The notes: generated by a model from the letters alone, not told the origin. Shown: positions 35,822-45,311, counted from the first letter of the stretch. The stretch: DNA of 64,000 bases from Flavobacterium sp. K5-23 (GCF_023278045.1 NZ_CP056783.1:1583501-1647500), one strand, 5' to 3'. Numbers and translations are program-made.

Positions 35822-36786
35822 TATACTATGCCTTCTTTTAATATATCGTGTAAATGTAAAACCCCCTTGTACTCTTCGTTTTCAACAACAACTAATTGGG
35901 TAATTGAGAAATTTTCAAGAATGTTTAATGCGTCAACAACCATATCTGATGCTTGTATCAGCTTTGGGTTCTTGGTCATAATGTCTTTGGCAGTTAAATC
36001 TGCAAAAGAGTCTCTTTCGTTTAGCATTCTTCTAATATCACCATCGGTAATGATTCCGATTACTTTGTTTTGATCCACAACTGCGGTAACACCTAGACGT
36101 TTTTCTGATATTTCGAAAATCACTTTTTTAATTGAAGCATCAGGACTTACTGCTGGTTTTAGAGAGTGCTCTAACATATCGTTTACCTTTAGCAACAACT
36201 TCTTGCCTAAAGCGCCTCCTGGATGAAATTTAGCGAAATCTTCCGCTTTAAAACCTCTCATTTCCATTAAACAAACGGCAAGAGCATCACCCATTACCAG
36301 TTGAGCAGTAGTACTATTTGTAGGGGCTAAGTTGATAGGACAAGATTCTGAATCTACTGTTGTGTTCAAAACGTAATCCGATCCTTTTGCAAGAAAGGAA
36401 GACATGTTTCCAGATATAGCAATCAAGGTATTTCCAAAACGCTTTAACAAAGGAACTAAAACTTTTATTTCAGGGCTGTTACCGCTTTTTGAAATGCAAA
36501 TAATCACGTCATCATTTTGAATCATTCCTAAATCCCCATGAATGGCCTCAGAAGCGTGTAGGAACAGTGATGGTGTGCCTGTTGAATTAAATGTGGCTAC
36601 CATTTTTTGTGCGATGATGGCGCTTTTTCCTATTCCAGTAACGACTAATCTTCCCTTGGATTTGAAAATAATTTCAGTTGCATTTGAAAAATTATCGTCA
36701 AGGAAGTCCGTGAGTTTTGTAATCGACTCACTTTCAGATAGAATGGTTTTTTTGGCTAATGCCAATATATTTTCTTTTGATATCAA
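35821..36786 (-). CDS. kdsD: KpsF/GutQ-type D-arabinose 5-phosphate isomerase
   Basis: The SIS domain (GRLVVTGIGKSAIIAQKMVA, HGDLGMI, ISKSGNSPEI) is followed by two CBS domains (LGVTAVVDQNKVIGIITDGD; ITQLVVVENEEYKGVLHLHD). It converts ribulose 5-phosphate to arabinose 5-phosphate, the first step of Kdo synthesis for LPS. The frame is open upstream to 36900 but overlaps recQ. I propose the TTG at 36786 (MISKENILALAKK), giving 321 residues, the usual length. A TAAATTTG -7 box on this strand lies at about 36841-36848, downstream of the alternative ATG at 36861, which argues for the shorter protein. Confidence 0.85.
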   Translation of the reverse strand: MISKENILALAKKTILSESESITKLTDFLDDNFSNATEIIFKSKGRLVVTGIGKSAIIAQKMVATFNSTGTPSLFLHASEAIHGDLGMIQNDDVIICISKSGNSPEIKVLVPLLKRFGNTLIAISGNMSSFLAKGSDYVLNTTVDSESCPINLAPTNSTTAQLVMGDALAVCLMEMRGFKAEDFAKFHPGGALGKKLLLKVNDMLEHSLKPAVSPDASIKKVIFEISEKRLGVTAVVDQNKVIGIITDGDIRRMLNERDSFADLTAKDIMTKNPKLIQASDMVVDALNILENFSITQLVVVENEEYKGVLHLHDILKEGIV

Positions 36787-36871
36787 AACAGAATGGTTAA
36801 AATTTGTAAGTGTAAAAGAAATGAGTATCTTTATATGGTGCAAATTTATACAAAATACCATATAATAAAGA

Positions 36872-39067
36872 ATGAATTCAAACGAAATTGATATCCACAA
36901 GGAATTAAAGAAATATTTTGGCTTCAGCCAATTTAAGGGATTACAGGAACAGGTTATTAAAAGTATACTCAGCCAGCAAAATACATTTGTAATTATGCCT
37001 ACCGGCGGAGGAAAATCATTGTGTTATCAACTTCCCGCTTTGACTCAGGAAGGGACTGCAATTGTTGTTTCGCCATTGATTGCATTGATGAAAAATCAGG
37101 TGGATGCTATTCGTAGTCTATCTTCTGATTATGGCATTGCCCATGTTTTAAACTCTTCACTTACAAAAACCGAAATTGCCCAAGTAAAAATGGACATCAC
37201 TTCTGGTATTACAAAATTATTATATGTAGCCCCGGAATCCCTGACTAAGGAGGAATATGTCAATTTTCTTAAGAATGTGCCCATTTCATTTGTTGCCATT
37301 GATGAAGCACATTGTATCTCAGAATGGGGACATGATTTCCGACCTGAATATCGAAATCTAAAACATATCATTAAACAATTGGGTGATGTGCCTATTATAG
37401 GTTTGACCGCTACGGCCACTCCAAAAGTTCAGGAAGATATCCTGAAAAACTTGGATATGACTGATGCGAAAACTTTTAAAGCGTCATTCAATAGGTCCAA
37501 TTTATATTACGAGGTACGTACAAAAACTAAAAATATAGAATCGGATATCATTCGATTTATAAATCAACATAAAGGAAAATCAGGAATCATCTATTGCTTG
37601 AGCCGTAAAAAGGTAGAGGCAATTGCTGAGGTTTTACAAGTAAACGGAATAAGTGCGGTTCCTTATCATGCAGGATTGGATGCTAAAACACGTGCTAAAC
37701 ATCAAGATATGTTCTTGATGGAAGATGTAGATGTTGTTGTGGCTACTATCGCTTTTGGTATGGGAATCGATAAACCAGATGTGCGTTTTGTGATTCACCA
37801 TGATATTCCAAAATCACTGGAAAGTTATTATCAAGAAACTGGTAGAGCTGGACGTGATGGAGGCGAGGGACATTGTCTTGCTTATTACTCCTATAAAGAT
37901 GTAGAGAAATTAGAAAAATTTATGTCTGGTAAACCCGTTGCCGAACAGGAGATTGGTTTTGCCTTGTTACAGGAAGTAGTGGCGTATGCGGAGACTTCCA
38001 TGTCCAGAAGGAAATTTCTATTGCATTATTTTGGGGAAGAATTCAACGGTGGTATCGAAGAAGGTTCGGATATGGATGACAACGTTAGGAATCCAAAAGC
38101 TAAAGTTGAAGCACAAGATCAGGTAGTGAAATTGCTCGAAGTGGTTAGGGACACTAAACACTTATACAAATCTAAAGAAATCGTTTTTACCTTAATAGGT
38201 CGTGTTAACGCTGTAATAAAAGCACATAGAACTGATTCTCAATCTTTTTTTGGATCTGGTTCTGCATTTGATGAAAAATATTGGATGGCCTTGCTTCGAC
38301 AAGTTCTTGTTGCGGGTTATTTATCCAAAGATATAGAGACTTACGGTATAGTGAAAATTACCAAAAAGGGTTTGGGTTTTATAGAAAAACCAGAATCTTT
38401 TATGATGTCTGAAGATCATGAATACAATGAAACATCAGATGAAGCAATAGTAACCGCTTCAAAAAACTCAGGTACTGCAGATCCTGTATTAATGGGGATG
38501 CTGAAAGATTTACGAAAAAAGGTCGCAAAGAAATTAGGGGTTCCTCCATTTGTGGTTTTCCAAGATCCATCACTCGAAGATATGGCTTTGAAATATCCAA
38601 TTTCATTATCAGAATTGGTGAATATCCACGGAATTGGGGAAGGAAAAGCTAAAAAATACGGAAGTGAATTTATAGCGTTAATCAATAGTTATGTTTCAGA
38701 AAATGATATTATCCGCCCTGATGATCTTGTAGTGAAGTCTACAGGAGTTAATTCGGCCAATAAATTATACATTATTCAAAATGTTGACAGAAAATTGTCT
38801 CTTGACGATATTGCTAAAGCAAAAGGGTTGTCAATGGAAAGTTTAATTAAGGAAATGGAGCAAATTGTATATTCTGGTACCAAGTTGAATATCAAATATT
38901 GGATTGACGATATGCTAGATGATGATCAACAAGAGGAAATTCACGATTATTTTATGGAATCCATATCCGATAAAATTGAAGATGCCTTAAAAGAGTTTGA
39001 AGGCGACTACGATATCAATGAATTACGCTTAATGCGAATTAAATTTATTAGCGAAGTAGCTAATTAG
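36872..39067 (+). CDS. recQ: ATP-dependent DNA helicase RecQ
   Basis: A 731-residue SF2 helicase: FGFSQFKGLQEQVI (motif 0), MPTGGGKSLCYQLPAL (Walker A, residues ~43-58), IDEAHCISEWGHDFRPEY (motif II), GLTATATPKV (III), then the second RecA lobe with IIYCLSRKKVEAIAE, VVVATIAFGMGIDKPDVRFV and ETGRAGRDG (VI). Unlike E. coli RecQ, the zinc-binding Cys residues are not evident after the helicase core. A winged-helix region and an HRDC-like domain (LPISLSELVNIHGIGEGK region near 575-600) follow. It unwinds DNA during recombination and fork repair. It is divergent from kdsD with about 85 bases between starts. Confidence 0.92.
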   Translation: MNSNEIDIHKELKKYFGFSQFKGLQEQVIKSILSQQNTFVIMPTGGGKSLCYQLPALTQEGTAIVVSPLIALMKNQVDAIRSLSSDYGIAHVLNSSLTKTEIAQVKMDITSGITKLLYVAPESLTKEEYVNFLKNVPISFVAIDEAHCISEWGHDFRPEYRNLKHIIKQLGDVPIIGLTATATPKVQEDILKNLDMTDAKTFKASFNRSNLYYEVRTKTKNIESDIIRFINQHKGKSGIIYCLSRKKVEAIAEVLQVNGISAVPYHAGLDAKTRAKHQDMFLMEDVDVVVATIAFGMGIDKPDVRFVIHHDIPKSLESYYQETGRAGRDGGEGHCLAYYSYKDVEKLEKFMSGKPVAEQEIGFALLQEVVAYAETSMSRRKFLLHYFGEEFNGGIEEGSDMDDNVRNPKAKVEAQDQVVKLLEVVRDTKHLYKSKEIVFTLIGRVNAVIKAHRTDSQSFFGSGSAFDEKYWMALLRQVLVAGYLSKDIETYGIVKITKKGLGFIEKPESFMMSEDHEYNETSDEAIVTASKNSGTADPVLMGMLKDLRKKVAKKLGVPPFVVFQDPSLEDMALKYPISLSELVNIHGIGEGKAKKYGSEFIALINSYVSENDIIRPDDLVVKSTGVNSANKLYIIQNVDRKLSLDDIAKAKGLSMESLIKEMEQIVYSGTKLNIKYWIDDMLDDDQQEEIHDYFMESISDKIEDALKEFEGDYDINELRLMRIKFISEVAN

Positions 39068-39071
39068 TTTG

Positions 39072-39116
39072 CAGTAATCAGTGTTCATTTATAATAAAAC
39101 TGAACACTGATTACTG
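39072..39116. repeat. Gene-less 7-bp repeat hairpin between convergent genes
   Basis: CAGTAATCAGTGTTCA (39072-39087) and TGAACACTGATTACTG (39101-39116) form a perfect 16-bp stem with a 13-base AT-rich loop. The arms are built from the same WTCAGTR units as the arrays at 31.8-33.8 kb. It lies 5 bases after the recQ stop and covers the stop codon of the convergent 80-residue gene. It could end transcription on both strands, although no T-tract follows. Confidence 0.85.
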
Positions 39117-39353
39117 ATCACTAAAGACCTCTCCTCGATGTGGTTTCAAAGCATCTCTAACTTGTATCATATTCTCATCAGTTACTACCATAAACGCAGT
39201 TGCGTGCATTTCATTATGAATATCAAAACCAGTGATATTCAGAGGTAGTTTTTCAATAACAATGAATTCCTTCAAATGAATTTCGTGGTGTTCCGCTATT
39301 TTTGCAGATACCGGCCCGCGAAAATCCCATATTAGTTTTATTTGTCTTGACAT
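39111..39353 (-). CDS. Conserved hypothetical small protein
   Basis: An 80-residue protein, MSRQIKLIWDFRGPVSAKIA at its start, then EHHEIHLKEF and HNEMHATAFMVV. The pattern of several His residues and alternating strands suggests a small alpha/beta fold, but I recognise no family function. The last codons (SDQ and stop) lie within the repeat hairpin, so the native end may have been altered. It is convergent with recQ and divergent from the FAD oxidoreductase gene, and has no operon partner. Confidence 0.65.
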   Translation of the reverse strand: MSRQIKLIWDFRGPVSAKIAEHHEIHLKEFIVIEKLPLNITGFDIHNEMHATAFMVVTDENMIQVRDALKPHRGEVFSDQ

Positions 39354-39447
39354 TTCTTCTATTGTTTAGCAAGGGCAAAGTTACAATGTTTGTCTGCATT
39401 TAAACGAATATCCAGTTCAACAAATTACCAATTCCACTTCAAATCAC

Positions 39448-39455
39448 TACTTTTG
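39448..39455 (+). promoter_or_regulatory. Candidate -7 promoter element upstream of the FAD oxidoreductase
   Basis: TACTTTTG at 39448-39455 fits TAnnTTTG and lies 60 bases before the ATG at 39516. A clear TTTG at -33 is absent. Confidence 0.4.
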
Positions 39456-39515
39456 TACCCTGAAAATGTTTTTATGGACGAATAAATATCCAGAAAAGCG
39501 AATAAACAAAATGTA

Positions 39516-41096
39516 ATGCCACAAGAACTTTTATTACAAGTATCTCCCGAAATAGCTGCTAACGAGCAGTTACTTAGATTTCATATTGCTCAATTGATAA
39601 AGCTTTCAGCTACGGATATTCAACATATATCGATTTTGAAACGTTCAGTTGATGCGAGACAAAAAGCAATAAAATTCAATTTGAAAGTGGTGATTTATAA
39701 GATAGGGGAGACCCTGCTTGAAGATAATATTGAACTCCCGGAATATAAAAATGTTTCAAACTCTCAGGAAGTTATTGTTGTGGGAGCGGGTCCTGCCGGA
39801 CTTTTTGCTGCTTTGCAATTAATAGAGTTAGGCTTAAAGCCAATTGTTGTTGAACGTGGTAAAGACGTTCGCGGTCGCCGTCGTGATCTAAAAGCGATCA
39901 ATGTTGATCATATTGTTGATGAGGATTCTAATTATTGTTTTGGAGAAGGTGGAGCAGGAACGTATTCAGATGGAAAATTATATACGCGTTCAAAAAAGCG
40001 AGGTGACGTAACCCGAATTTTGGAATTGTTAGTTGCTTTTGGTGCTACTCATGATATTTTAGTTGATGCTCATCCGCATATAGGAACCAATAAATTACCC
40101 CAAATTATTCAAGATATACGGGAGAAAATCATAGAGTGTGGAGGACAGGTTTTATTTGAAACCCGCTTAACGGATATTTTAATAAAAAATAAAGAAGTAC
40201 AAGGGATTGTAACTCAAAAAGGGGAAACGATTCTTGCGAATAATATAATTCTTGCCACTGGCCATTCGGCACGTGATATTTTTGAGTTATTGGACAGGAA
40301 AAAAGTTTTTATTGAAGCTAAACCTTTTGCTTTAGGAGTAAGAGCGGAACATCCACAATCGTTAATTGATAAAATTCAGTACAGCTGTGATTACCGTGGT
40401 GAATTTTTGCCGCCTGCACCTTATTCGATAGTAAAACAAGTAGGAGGAAGAGGAATGTATTCCTTTTGTATGTGTCCCGGTGGTGTCATTGCTCCTTGTG
40501 CTACAAGTCCAGGTGAAGTAGTCACTAATGGTTGGTCACCATCTAAAAGAGATCAAGCCACTGCTAATTCAGGAATAGTAATCGAATTGAAGTTGGAAGA
40601 TTTTAAGCCTTTTGCCAAGTTTGGTGCATTAGCTGGAATGGAGTTCCAAAAAAGTATCGAACAAAAAGCGTGGAGTTTGGCTGGTAAGACTCAAAAAGTC
40701 CCTGCCCAGCGTATGATTGACTTTACACAAAGCAAAGTCTCCGCTGATATTCCGAAAACATCCTATGTTCCCGGAACCACTTCGGTTGAAATGGGAGCTG
40801 TTTTTCCTAGTTTTTTAACTCAAATTCTAAGAGAAGGTTTTACTGAATTCGGGAAATCAATGAAAGGATATTTAACCAATGAAGCCATTCTACATGCGCC
40901 TGAATCGAGAACCTCATCACCTGTTCGTATTCCAAGGGATGCTATTTCTTTAGAGCATGTTGAAATAAAAGGATTGTATCCTTGTGGTGAGGGAGCAGGT
41001 TATGCTGGAGGAATTATTTCTGCAGCTATAGATGGTGAAAAATGCGCATTGAAAATAGGAGAAAGTTTAAATAAAAACCCTCGAATTATTACTTAA
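39516..41096 (+). CDS. NAD(P)/FAD-dependent oxidoreductase (COG2509-like)
   Basis: A 526-residue protein. After a ~85-residue N-terminal domain with SILKRSVDARQKAIKF, the dinucleotide fold VIVVGAGPAGLFAALQLIEL (GxGxxG) appears near residue 88, then VVERGKDVRGRRRD. GEGGAGTYSDGKLYTRSKKR and NIILATGHSARDIF are conserved landmarks, and LYPCGEGAGYAGGIISAAIDG near the C-terminus is the second FAD contact. The family consists of uncharacterised flavoproteins related to dehydrogenases; no substrate is established. It has no signal peptide and should be cytoplasmic. Confidence 0.85.
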   Translation: MPQELLLQVSPEIAANEQLLRFHIAQLIKLSATDIQHISILKRSVDARQKAIKFNLKVVIYKIGETLLEDNIELPEYKNVSNSQEVIVVGAGPAGLFAALQLIELGLKPIVVERGKDVRGRRRDLKAINVDHIVDEDSNYCFGEGGAGTYSDGKLYTRSKKRGDVTRILELLVAFGATHDILVDAHPHIGTNKLPQIIQDIREKIIECGGQVLFETRLTDILIKNKEVQGIVTQKGETILANNIILATGHSARDIFELLDRKKVFIEAKPFALGVRAEHPQSLIDKIQYSCDYRGEFLPPAPYSIVKQVGGRGMYSFCMCPGGVIAPCATSPGEVVTNGWSPSKRDQATANSGIVIELKLEDFKPFAKFGALAGMEFQKSIEQKAWSLAGKTQKVPAQRMIDFTQSKVSADIPKTSYVPGTTSVEMGAVFPSFLTQILREGFTEFGKSMKGYLTNEAILHAPESRTSSPVRIPRDAISLEHVEIKGLYPCGEGAGYAGGIISAAIDGEKCALKIGESLNKNPRIIT

Positions 41097-41107
41097 TTCG
41101 AGGGTTT
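41075..41107. terminator. Bidirectional terminator hairpin
   Basis: AAACCCTCGAATTA (41075-41088) and TAATTCGAGGGTTT (41094-41107) make a perfect 14-bp stem with a 5-base loop, flanked by A/T on both sides. It covers the end of the FAD oxidoreductase gene and lies just past the end of the convergent amidohydrolase gene, so it can terminate both. Confidence 0.88.
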
Positions 41108-41112
41108 GTGTA

Positions 41113-42549
41113 TTAGTCCGCTGGTATTGGTGGCGGGCCATCCGGAAGCATCGCTTTCCATACTTCTTTACCTTTTCGTTTTAAAAATTCTTCTTTGATT
41201 TGAGTGCGTAATTTTTCGTTTTCAAATAAATCAACCATTGTTGTTCCTAAAGATTTTGAAGCAAATAACATTCCTTTGTGTCCAATACTCATTCCACCAC
41301 TGGCTACTACAACCCATGAATGCCAAGGCGATTCATAAGGAGCAGTTGTGGCTAATAAAGTGATTTGTGGAACAATGTAACTGACATCCCCCACATCAGT
41401 AGAACCGTTATTTGGATCTGCAATAGTTGTTTCAAGGGGTTTGATTTTCCCATTGATCCCTTTAGTCTCCATTCCGTATTCCTTCATGATTTTGTCGGCA
41501 AAATCAATTTCTTCTTTAGAATAAGATATTGGACCAACAAAATTCATATTGTCCTGCATTACTTTAGCTCCCGTTTCGTTTATAAGTAATTCGTATAAAC
41601 CGCTTTGTAGTTTTACTTCGTAATCTACACCAGCCATTAAAGCTGCGCCTTTTGCAATATCTTTCATTCTTTCGGCAACTTCAGCAACTCCGTTTCTTTT
41701 AGAATCACGAATCCAGAGCCACACACTAGCTTCTTCAGGAATTACATTAGGAACCTTACCAGCATTACTATATACATAATGCATACGTACGCTTGGTTTA
41801 ACATGTTCTCTCATGAAATTAATTCCAATATTAAATAATTCAGCTGCATCAAGTGCGCTTCTTCCGTTCCATGGATCAGCTGCCGCATGAGCACTTTTTC
41901 CTTTAAAGCTGATTAAAAAATCACTCACTGCTTGAGAACTTTGCATATTTGCTTTGTTTTCAAAATCAGGATGCCAATCTAAACACACATCAAGATCATC
42001 AAACAAACCAGCTCTTCCCATATAAACTTTCCCTGCTAGATCTTCTTCAGCGGGTGTGCCGTAAAAACGGATAGTCCCTTTCAGTTTTCCTGCTGCAATT
42101 TGCTCTTTTATTGCTACGGCTGCTCCTAAACTCCCAGCCCCAAACATATTGTGACCACAGCCATGTCCGGCACCCTCTTTTACTAATGCTTCTTTAGAGG
42201 GAATTGCTTTTTGAGAAAGTCCCGGTAAGGCATCGTATTCTCCTAGAATACCAATTATAGGTTTTCCACTTCCATATTCAGCAATAAATGCTGTTGGAAT
42301 ATCTGCTACACCTCTTGTTACTTTGAACCCCTGTGACTCAGCATAATCAGCCAGAACTTTGGCTGATTTTGTTTCCTTCATTGCGGTTTCAGCAAATTCC
42401 CATACTTGATTGCTAAGCTTTATAAGCTCTTGCTCGTGTTTGTCTACAGATGCTATTATGGCTTTCTTTTTTATTATCGAACGGCTATCTTGTGCTTTTG
42501 AATGTGAAACAAAGAAAAGTAAGGCAAGGGTTAAGAACTTTATTTTCAT
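41113..42549 (-). CDS. Secreted M20-family amidohydrolase (AbgB-like)
   Basis: A 478-residue protein with a signal peptide (KIKFLTLALLFFVSHSKAQ). The metallopeptidase core shows GILGEYDALPGL, GHGCGHNMFGAGSLGA with the metal-binding CGHN, GTPAEEDLAGK with the catalytic Glu, and WHPDFE. GKSAHAAADPWNGRSALDA opens the dimerisation domain. The pattern with GHGCGH and GTPAEE is closest to p-aminobenzoyl-glutamate hydrolase-like amidohydrolases. It acts in the periplasm or outside. Its gene follows a second M20 gene by 23 bases; the two are likely co-expressed. Confidence 0.85.
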   Translation of the reverse strand: MKIKFLTLALLFFVSHSKAQDSRSIIKKKAIIASVDKHEQELIKLSNQVWEFAETAMKETKSAKVLADYAESQGFKVTRGVADIPTAFIAEYGSGKPIIGILGEYDALPGLSQKAIPSKEALVKEGAGHGCGHNMFGAGSLGAAVAIKEQIAAGKLKGTIRFYGTPAEEDLAGKVYMGRAGLFDDLDVCLDWHPDFENKANMQSSQAVSDFLISFKGKSAHAAADPWNGRSALDAAELFNIGINFMREHVKPSVRMHYVYSNAGKVPNVIPEEASVWLWIRDSKRNGVAEVAERMKDIAKGAALMAGVDYEVKLQSGLYELLINETGAKVMQDNMNFVGPISYSKEEIDFADKIMKEYGMETKGINGKIKPLETTIADPNNGSTDVGDVSYIVPQITLLATTAPYESPWHSWVVVASGGMSIGHKGMLFASKSLGTTMVDLFENEKLRTQIKEEFLKRKGKEVWKAMLPDGPPPIPAD

Positions 42550-42572
42550 TGGAATTATTTGTTTTTTTATTA

Positions 42573-43889
42573 TTATTTTGAAACTTTTTTTGCATTCATT
42601 TCCATATAATCTAAAGTAAGATTTGTCATTGCTTTTACTCCTAGGTTAAATCCGCTTTCGTCTATGTAAAAATCAGGTGTATGGTGTGAAGCAGTTTCAG
42701 TTGCTATTTTTCCTTTAGGCATCCCTCCTAAGAATATAAAAAGGCCGGGAACTTTATCTTGAAAATAAGAGAAGTCTTCAGCTCCAGTCATTGCATTTGC
42801 AAGGATTATATTGTTTTTTCCTGCTGTTGCTTCTAATGAAGGTAACATCATACTAGTTAAATCTGGATCGTTGTAAGTGATTAGTGTTTGCTCAGTGATG
42901 TTTATTTCTGCGGTAGCGCCAGCACTTTCTGCGATGTTGCTCACAATTTGATTTATTTTCTCGTGAATCATTATCTTTACTTTAGGATCTAATGTTCTAA
43001 TGGTACCTGCCATTTCAAGATCTTCAGGTATAATGTTGCTTCTTACTCCAGCAGTTACTTTCCCTACACTTACTACAGCCGCTGATTCAGTGATGTCTAC
43101 ATTTCTACTGACAATAGTTTGCAATCCCATAATTATTTGTGAAGCAGTAACTATTGGATCCACACTTTGCCAAGGACTTGCTCCATGGGCTTGTTTCCCT
43201 TTTATTTTTATTTTGAACCAGTCTGAAGATGCCATAGCTCCTTTAGGACGGTAATTGATTTTTCCTACTTCAGTTTGGGCGCTAATATGCAAACCAAAAA
43301 TAACATCTACCTTAGGGTTTTGTAGCACACCTTCTTTAACCATTAATGCCGCACCACCTTCTTCTCCTTCTGGCGGTCCTTCTTCAGCGGGTTGGAAAAT
43401 AAATTTCACAGTCCCTTTTATGTCGTTTTTTACAGATGCCAATACTTCAGCAGTTCCCATTAATATGGCCATATGAGAATCATGACCGCAGGCATGCATT
43501 ACACCTACAGCTTGTCCGTTATATTCTCCCATTACTTTTGATGCAAAAGGAATGCTGACCCTTTCTACAACCGGCAATGCATCCATATCAGCTCTAAGGG
43601 CTACAACTGGCCCTGGTTTCCCTCCTTTTAAGATACCTATAACCCCAGTTTTAGCAACTCCGGTTTGGACTTCTATTCCTAAAGAACGCAAGTGAGCTGC
43701 TATTTTATCAGCAGTTTTGAATTCTCTATTGCTTAATTCCGGATGTTCGTGAAAATCGCGGCGAATAGAGATTACCTTAGATTCTATTGCGTCAGCTTTT
43801 TTATTTGTTTTTGTTATTAGATCTGAATTTTGGGCTGCTGCAAAAAGGCTTATTGATGCAAGAGCCGTGGTAAGTATTGTTTTTTTCAT
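42573..43889 (-). CDS. Secreted M20-family amidohydrolase
   Basis: ATG 43889 (MKKTILTTALASISLFAAAQ) gives a clean signal peptide; the in-frame TTG 6 bases upstream is unlikely. The 438-residue protein has RRDFHEHPELSNREF, ALRADMDALPV, HACGHDSHMAILMG (metal ligands), FQPAEEGP (catalytic Glu) and ANAMTGAEDFSYF, the pattern of hippurate hydrolase/N-acyl-amino-acid amidohydrolases. It would release amino acids from N-acyl conjugates in the periplasm. It is the first gene of a two-gene unit with the other M20 enzyme. The upstream gap 43890-44156 holds no gene. Confidence 0.88.
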   Translation of the reverse strand: MKKTILTTALASISLFAAAQNSDLITKTNKKADAIESKVISIRRDFHEHPELSNREFKTADKIAAHLRSLGIEVQTGVAKTGVIGILKGGKPGPVVALRADMDALPVVERVSIPFASKVMGEYNGQAVGVMHACGHDSHMAILMGTAEVLASVKNDIKGTVKFIFQPAEEGPPEGEEGGAALMVKEGVLQNPKVDVIFGLHISAQTEVGKINYRPKGAMASSDWFKIKIKGKQAHGASPWQSVDPIVTASQIIMGLQTIVSRNVDITESAAVVSVGKVTAGVRSNIIPEDLEMAGTIRTLDPKVKIMIHEKINQIVSNIAESAGATAEINITEQTLITYNDPDLTSMMLPSLEATAGKNNIILANAMTGAEDFSYFQDKVPGLFIFLGGMPKGKIATETASHHTPDFYIDESGFNLGVKAMTNLTLDYMEMNAKKVSK

Positions 43890-44156
43890 AGTCAATTATA
43901 TGTGGTTTTTTTATGTCAAAAAACAGGTTGTTTCTGTAATAGGATTGTTTTTTAAGCGAATGCAATATAGCAATCTTTTGCTTCGGATTATTTGAAAAAG
44001 AAAAAGGAAATGAGGATTTGAATGTTCAAGCAAAAAGTTGCATTTGTAACTTGAATCCAGCGGTTTTTAAAATGTTTTTGAATTGTTGTTTTTTTATAGC
44101 GACACAATTGTGATTGTGTTGAAATGTATTGAAAATAAGCTTCTTATGGGTTTTTT

Positions 44157-44618
44157 TTATAAACCCATTCTCATATTAATTAGGTGTTTTTTGAATCCGA
44201 CTTTTTCATATGCCTTTATCGCTGAGGGATTGTCATTATATACGTCCAAACGTAGTTCGGTTACATTATGTGAAACACACCAATTTTTTAAGGTTTCAAT
44301 GATTTTAGCATTGACTCCTTTTCCCCTATGATGAGAAGCGGTAAACATAAAGCCTAGATAGGCATAAGTTTCGTGTATTAAATATGGTTTTGCACTTTCT
44401 ATTCTCGCGTAACCGGAGCCTATTATTTCCGAATTGATTACAGCAACTAAAACTTCGATATGTGATGCCTCAATCATTTGTTGAATATCGTAGTAATGGA
44501 TTGTGCCTTCTTTTAATGTTGGATCAAAAGGGCGTTCAGCGTTTATGATTCCTTGTTCAAATTCAAGGAGAACTGATAAGTCTTCTAATTTTGCTTTTCG
44601 AATGTGTATTTCGTCCAT
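44157..44618 (-). CDS. GNAT-family N-acetyltransferase
   Basis: A 153-residue single-domain GNAT: IHIRKAKLEDLSVLLEFEQG at the start, LVAVINSEIIGSGYARI (beta-4), YLGFMFTASHHRGKGVNAKI with the acetyl-CoA loop HHRGKG, and VYNDNPSAIKAYEKVGFKKH (motif B). It transfers an acetyl group from acetyl-CoA to an amine. Substrate unknown. It is transcribed alone and is divergent from idi. Confidence 0.88.
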   Translation of the reverse strand: MDEIHIRKAKLEDLSVLLEFEQGIINAERPFDPTLKEGTIHYYDIQQMIEASHIEVLVAVINSEIIGSGYARIESAKPYLIHETYAYLGFMFTASHHRGKGVNAKIIETLKNWCVSHNVTELRLDVYNDNPSAIKAYEKVGFKKHLINMRMGL

Positions 44619-44758
44619 TATGTTGAATTATTAGTGTCCCAAAAGTACAAAACATAGTTTTAAAAAAAGGCAGCGTGTTTTTTATTGATTTTTGCGGATA
44701 TTAAATTGGATATTTTGAAACAGAAGGAGAAAGCTGTTACCACTATTTTTCTTTTTTG

Positions 44759-44766
44759 TATTTTTG
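44759..44766 (+). promoter_or_regulatory. Candidate -7 element upstream of idi
   Basis: TATTTTTG at 44759-44766 fits TAnnTTTG, 17 bases before the ATG at 44784. This implies a very short leader and supports starting idi at 44778/44784 and not further upstream. Confidence 0.4.
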
Positions 44767-44783
44767 TAAGTCTAAAAATGAAT

Positions 44784-45311
44784 ATGACAGAAGAAAACGT
44801 AATATTAGTTAATCATAATGATGAGCAAATTGGGCTTATGCCAAAGCTGGAAGCACACGAAAAAGCCGTTTTACATCGTGCCTTTTCGGTATTTGTTATT
44901 AACAGTAATAATGAAATAATGTTGCAGCAGCGAGCGCATCAAAAGTATCATTCCCCATTGTTATGGACTAATACATGTTGTAGTCATCAACGGGAAGGGG
45001 AGTCTAACATTCAAGCGGGAACTAGAAGATTGTTTGAAGAAATGGGCTTTACTACTGAGTTAAAGGAGTTGTTTCATTTTATATACAAAGCACCTTTCGA
45101 TAACGGTTTGACAGAGCACGAACTCGACCATGTAATGATAGGGTATTATAATGGAGAACCGGAAATTAATAAAGAGGAGGTTGAAAGTTGGAAATGGATG
45201 GGTATTGATGACGTGAAAATGGATATGCTACAACATCCAGAAATTTACACCGTTTGGTTCAAAATAATTTTTGATGAATTTTATCATTTTTTAGAAGATC
45301 ACAAAATATAA
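44784..45311 (+). CDS. idi: Isopentenyl-diphosphate delta-isomerase type 1
   Basis: I use ATG 44784 (MTEENVILVNHNDEQIG); an ATG 6 bases upstream is equally usable, and the longer open frame from 44685 lies across the promoter. The 175-residue Nudix-fold protein has HRAFSVFVINSNNEIMLQQR, SPLLWTNTCCSHQREGES with the active-site Cys, RLFEEMGF in the Nudix box, and ELDHVMIGYYNGEPEINKEE with catalytic Glu residues. It interconverts isopentenyl and dimethylallyl diphosphate for isoprenoid synthesis. Confidence 0.92.
   Translation: MTEENVILVNHNDEQIGLMPKLEAHEKAVLHRAFSVFVINSNNEIMLQQRAHQKYHSPLLWTNTCCSHQREGESNIQAGTRRLFEEMGFTTELKELFHFIYKAPFDNGLTEHELDHVMIGYYNGEPEINKEEVESWKWMGIDDVKMDMLQHPEIYTVWFKIIFDEFYHFLEDHKI

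Noticed and set aside
36542-36865. 107-codon plus-strand frame opposite kdsD
   Set aside because: Antisense of the SIS domain; no independent evidence of coding.
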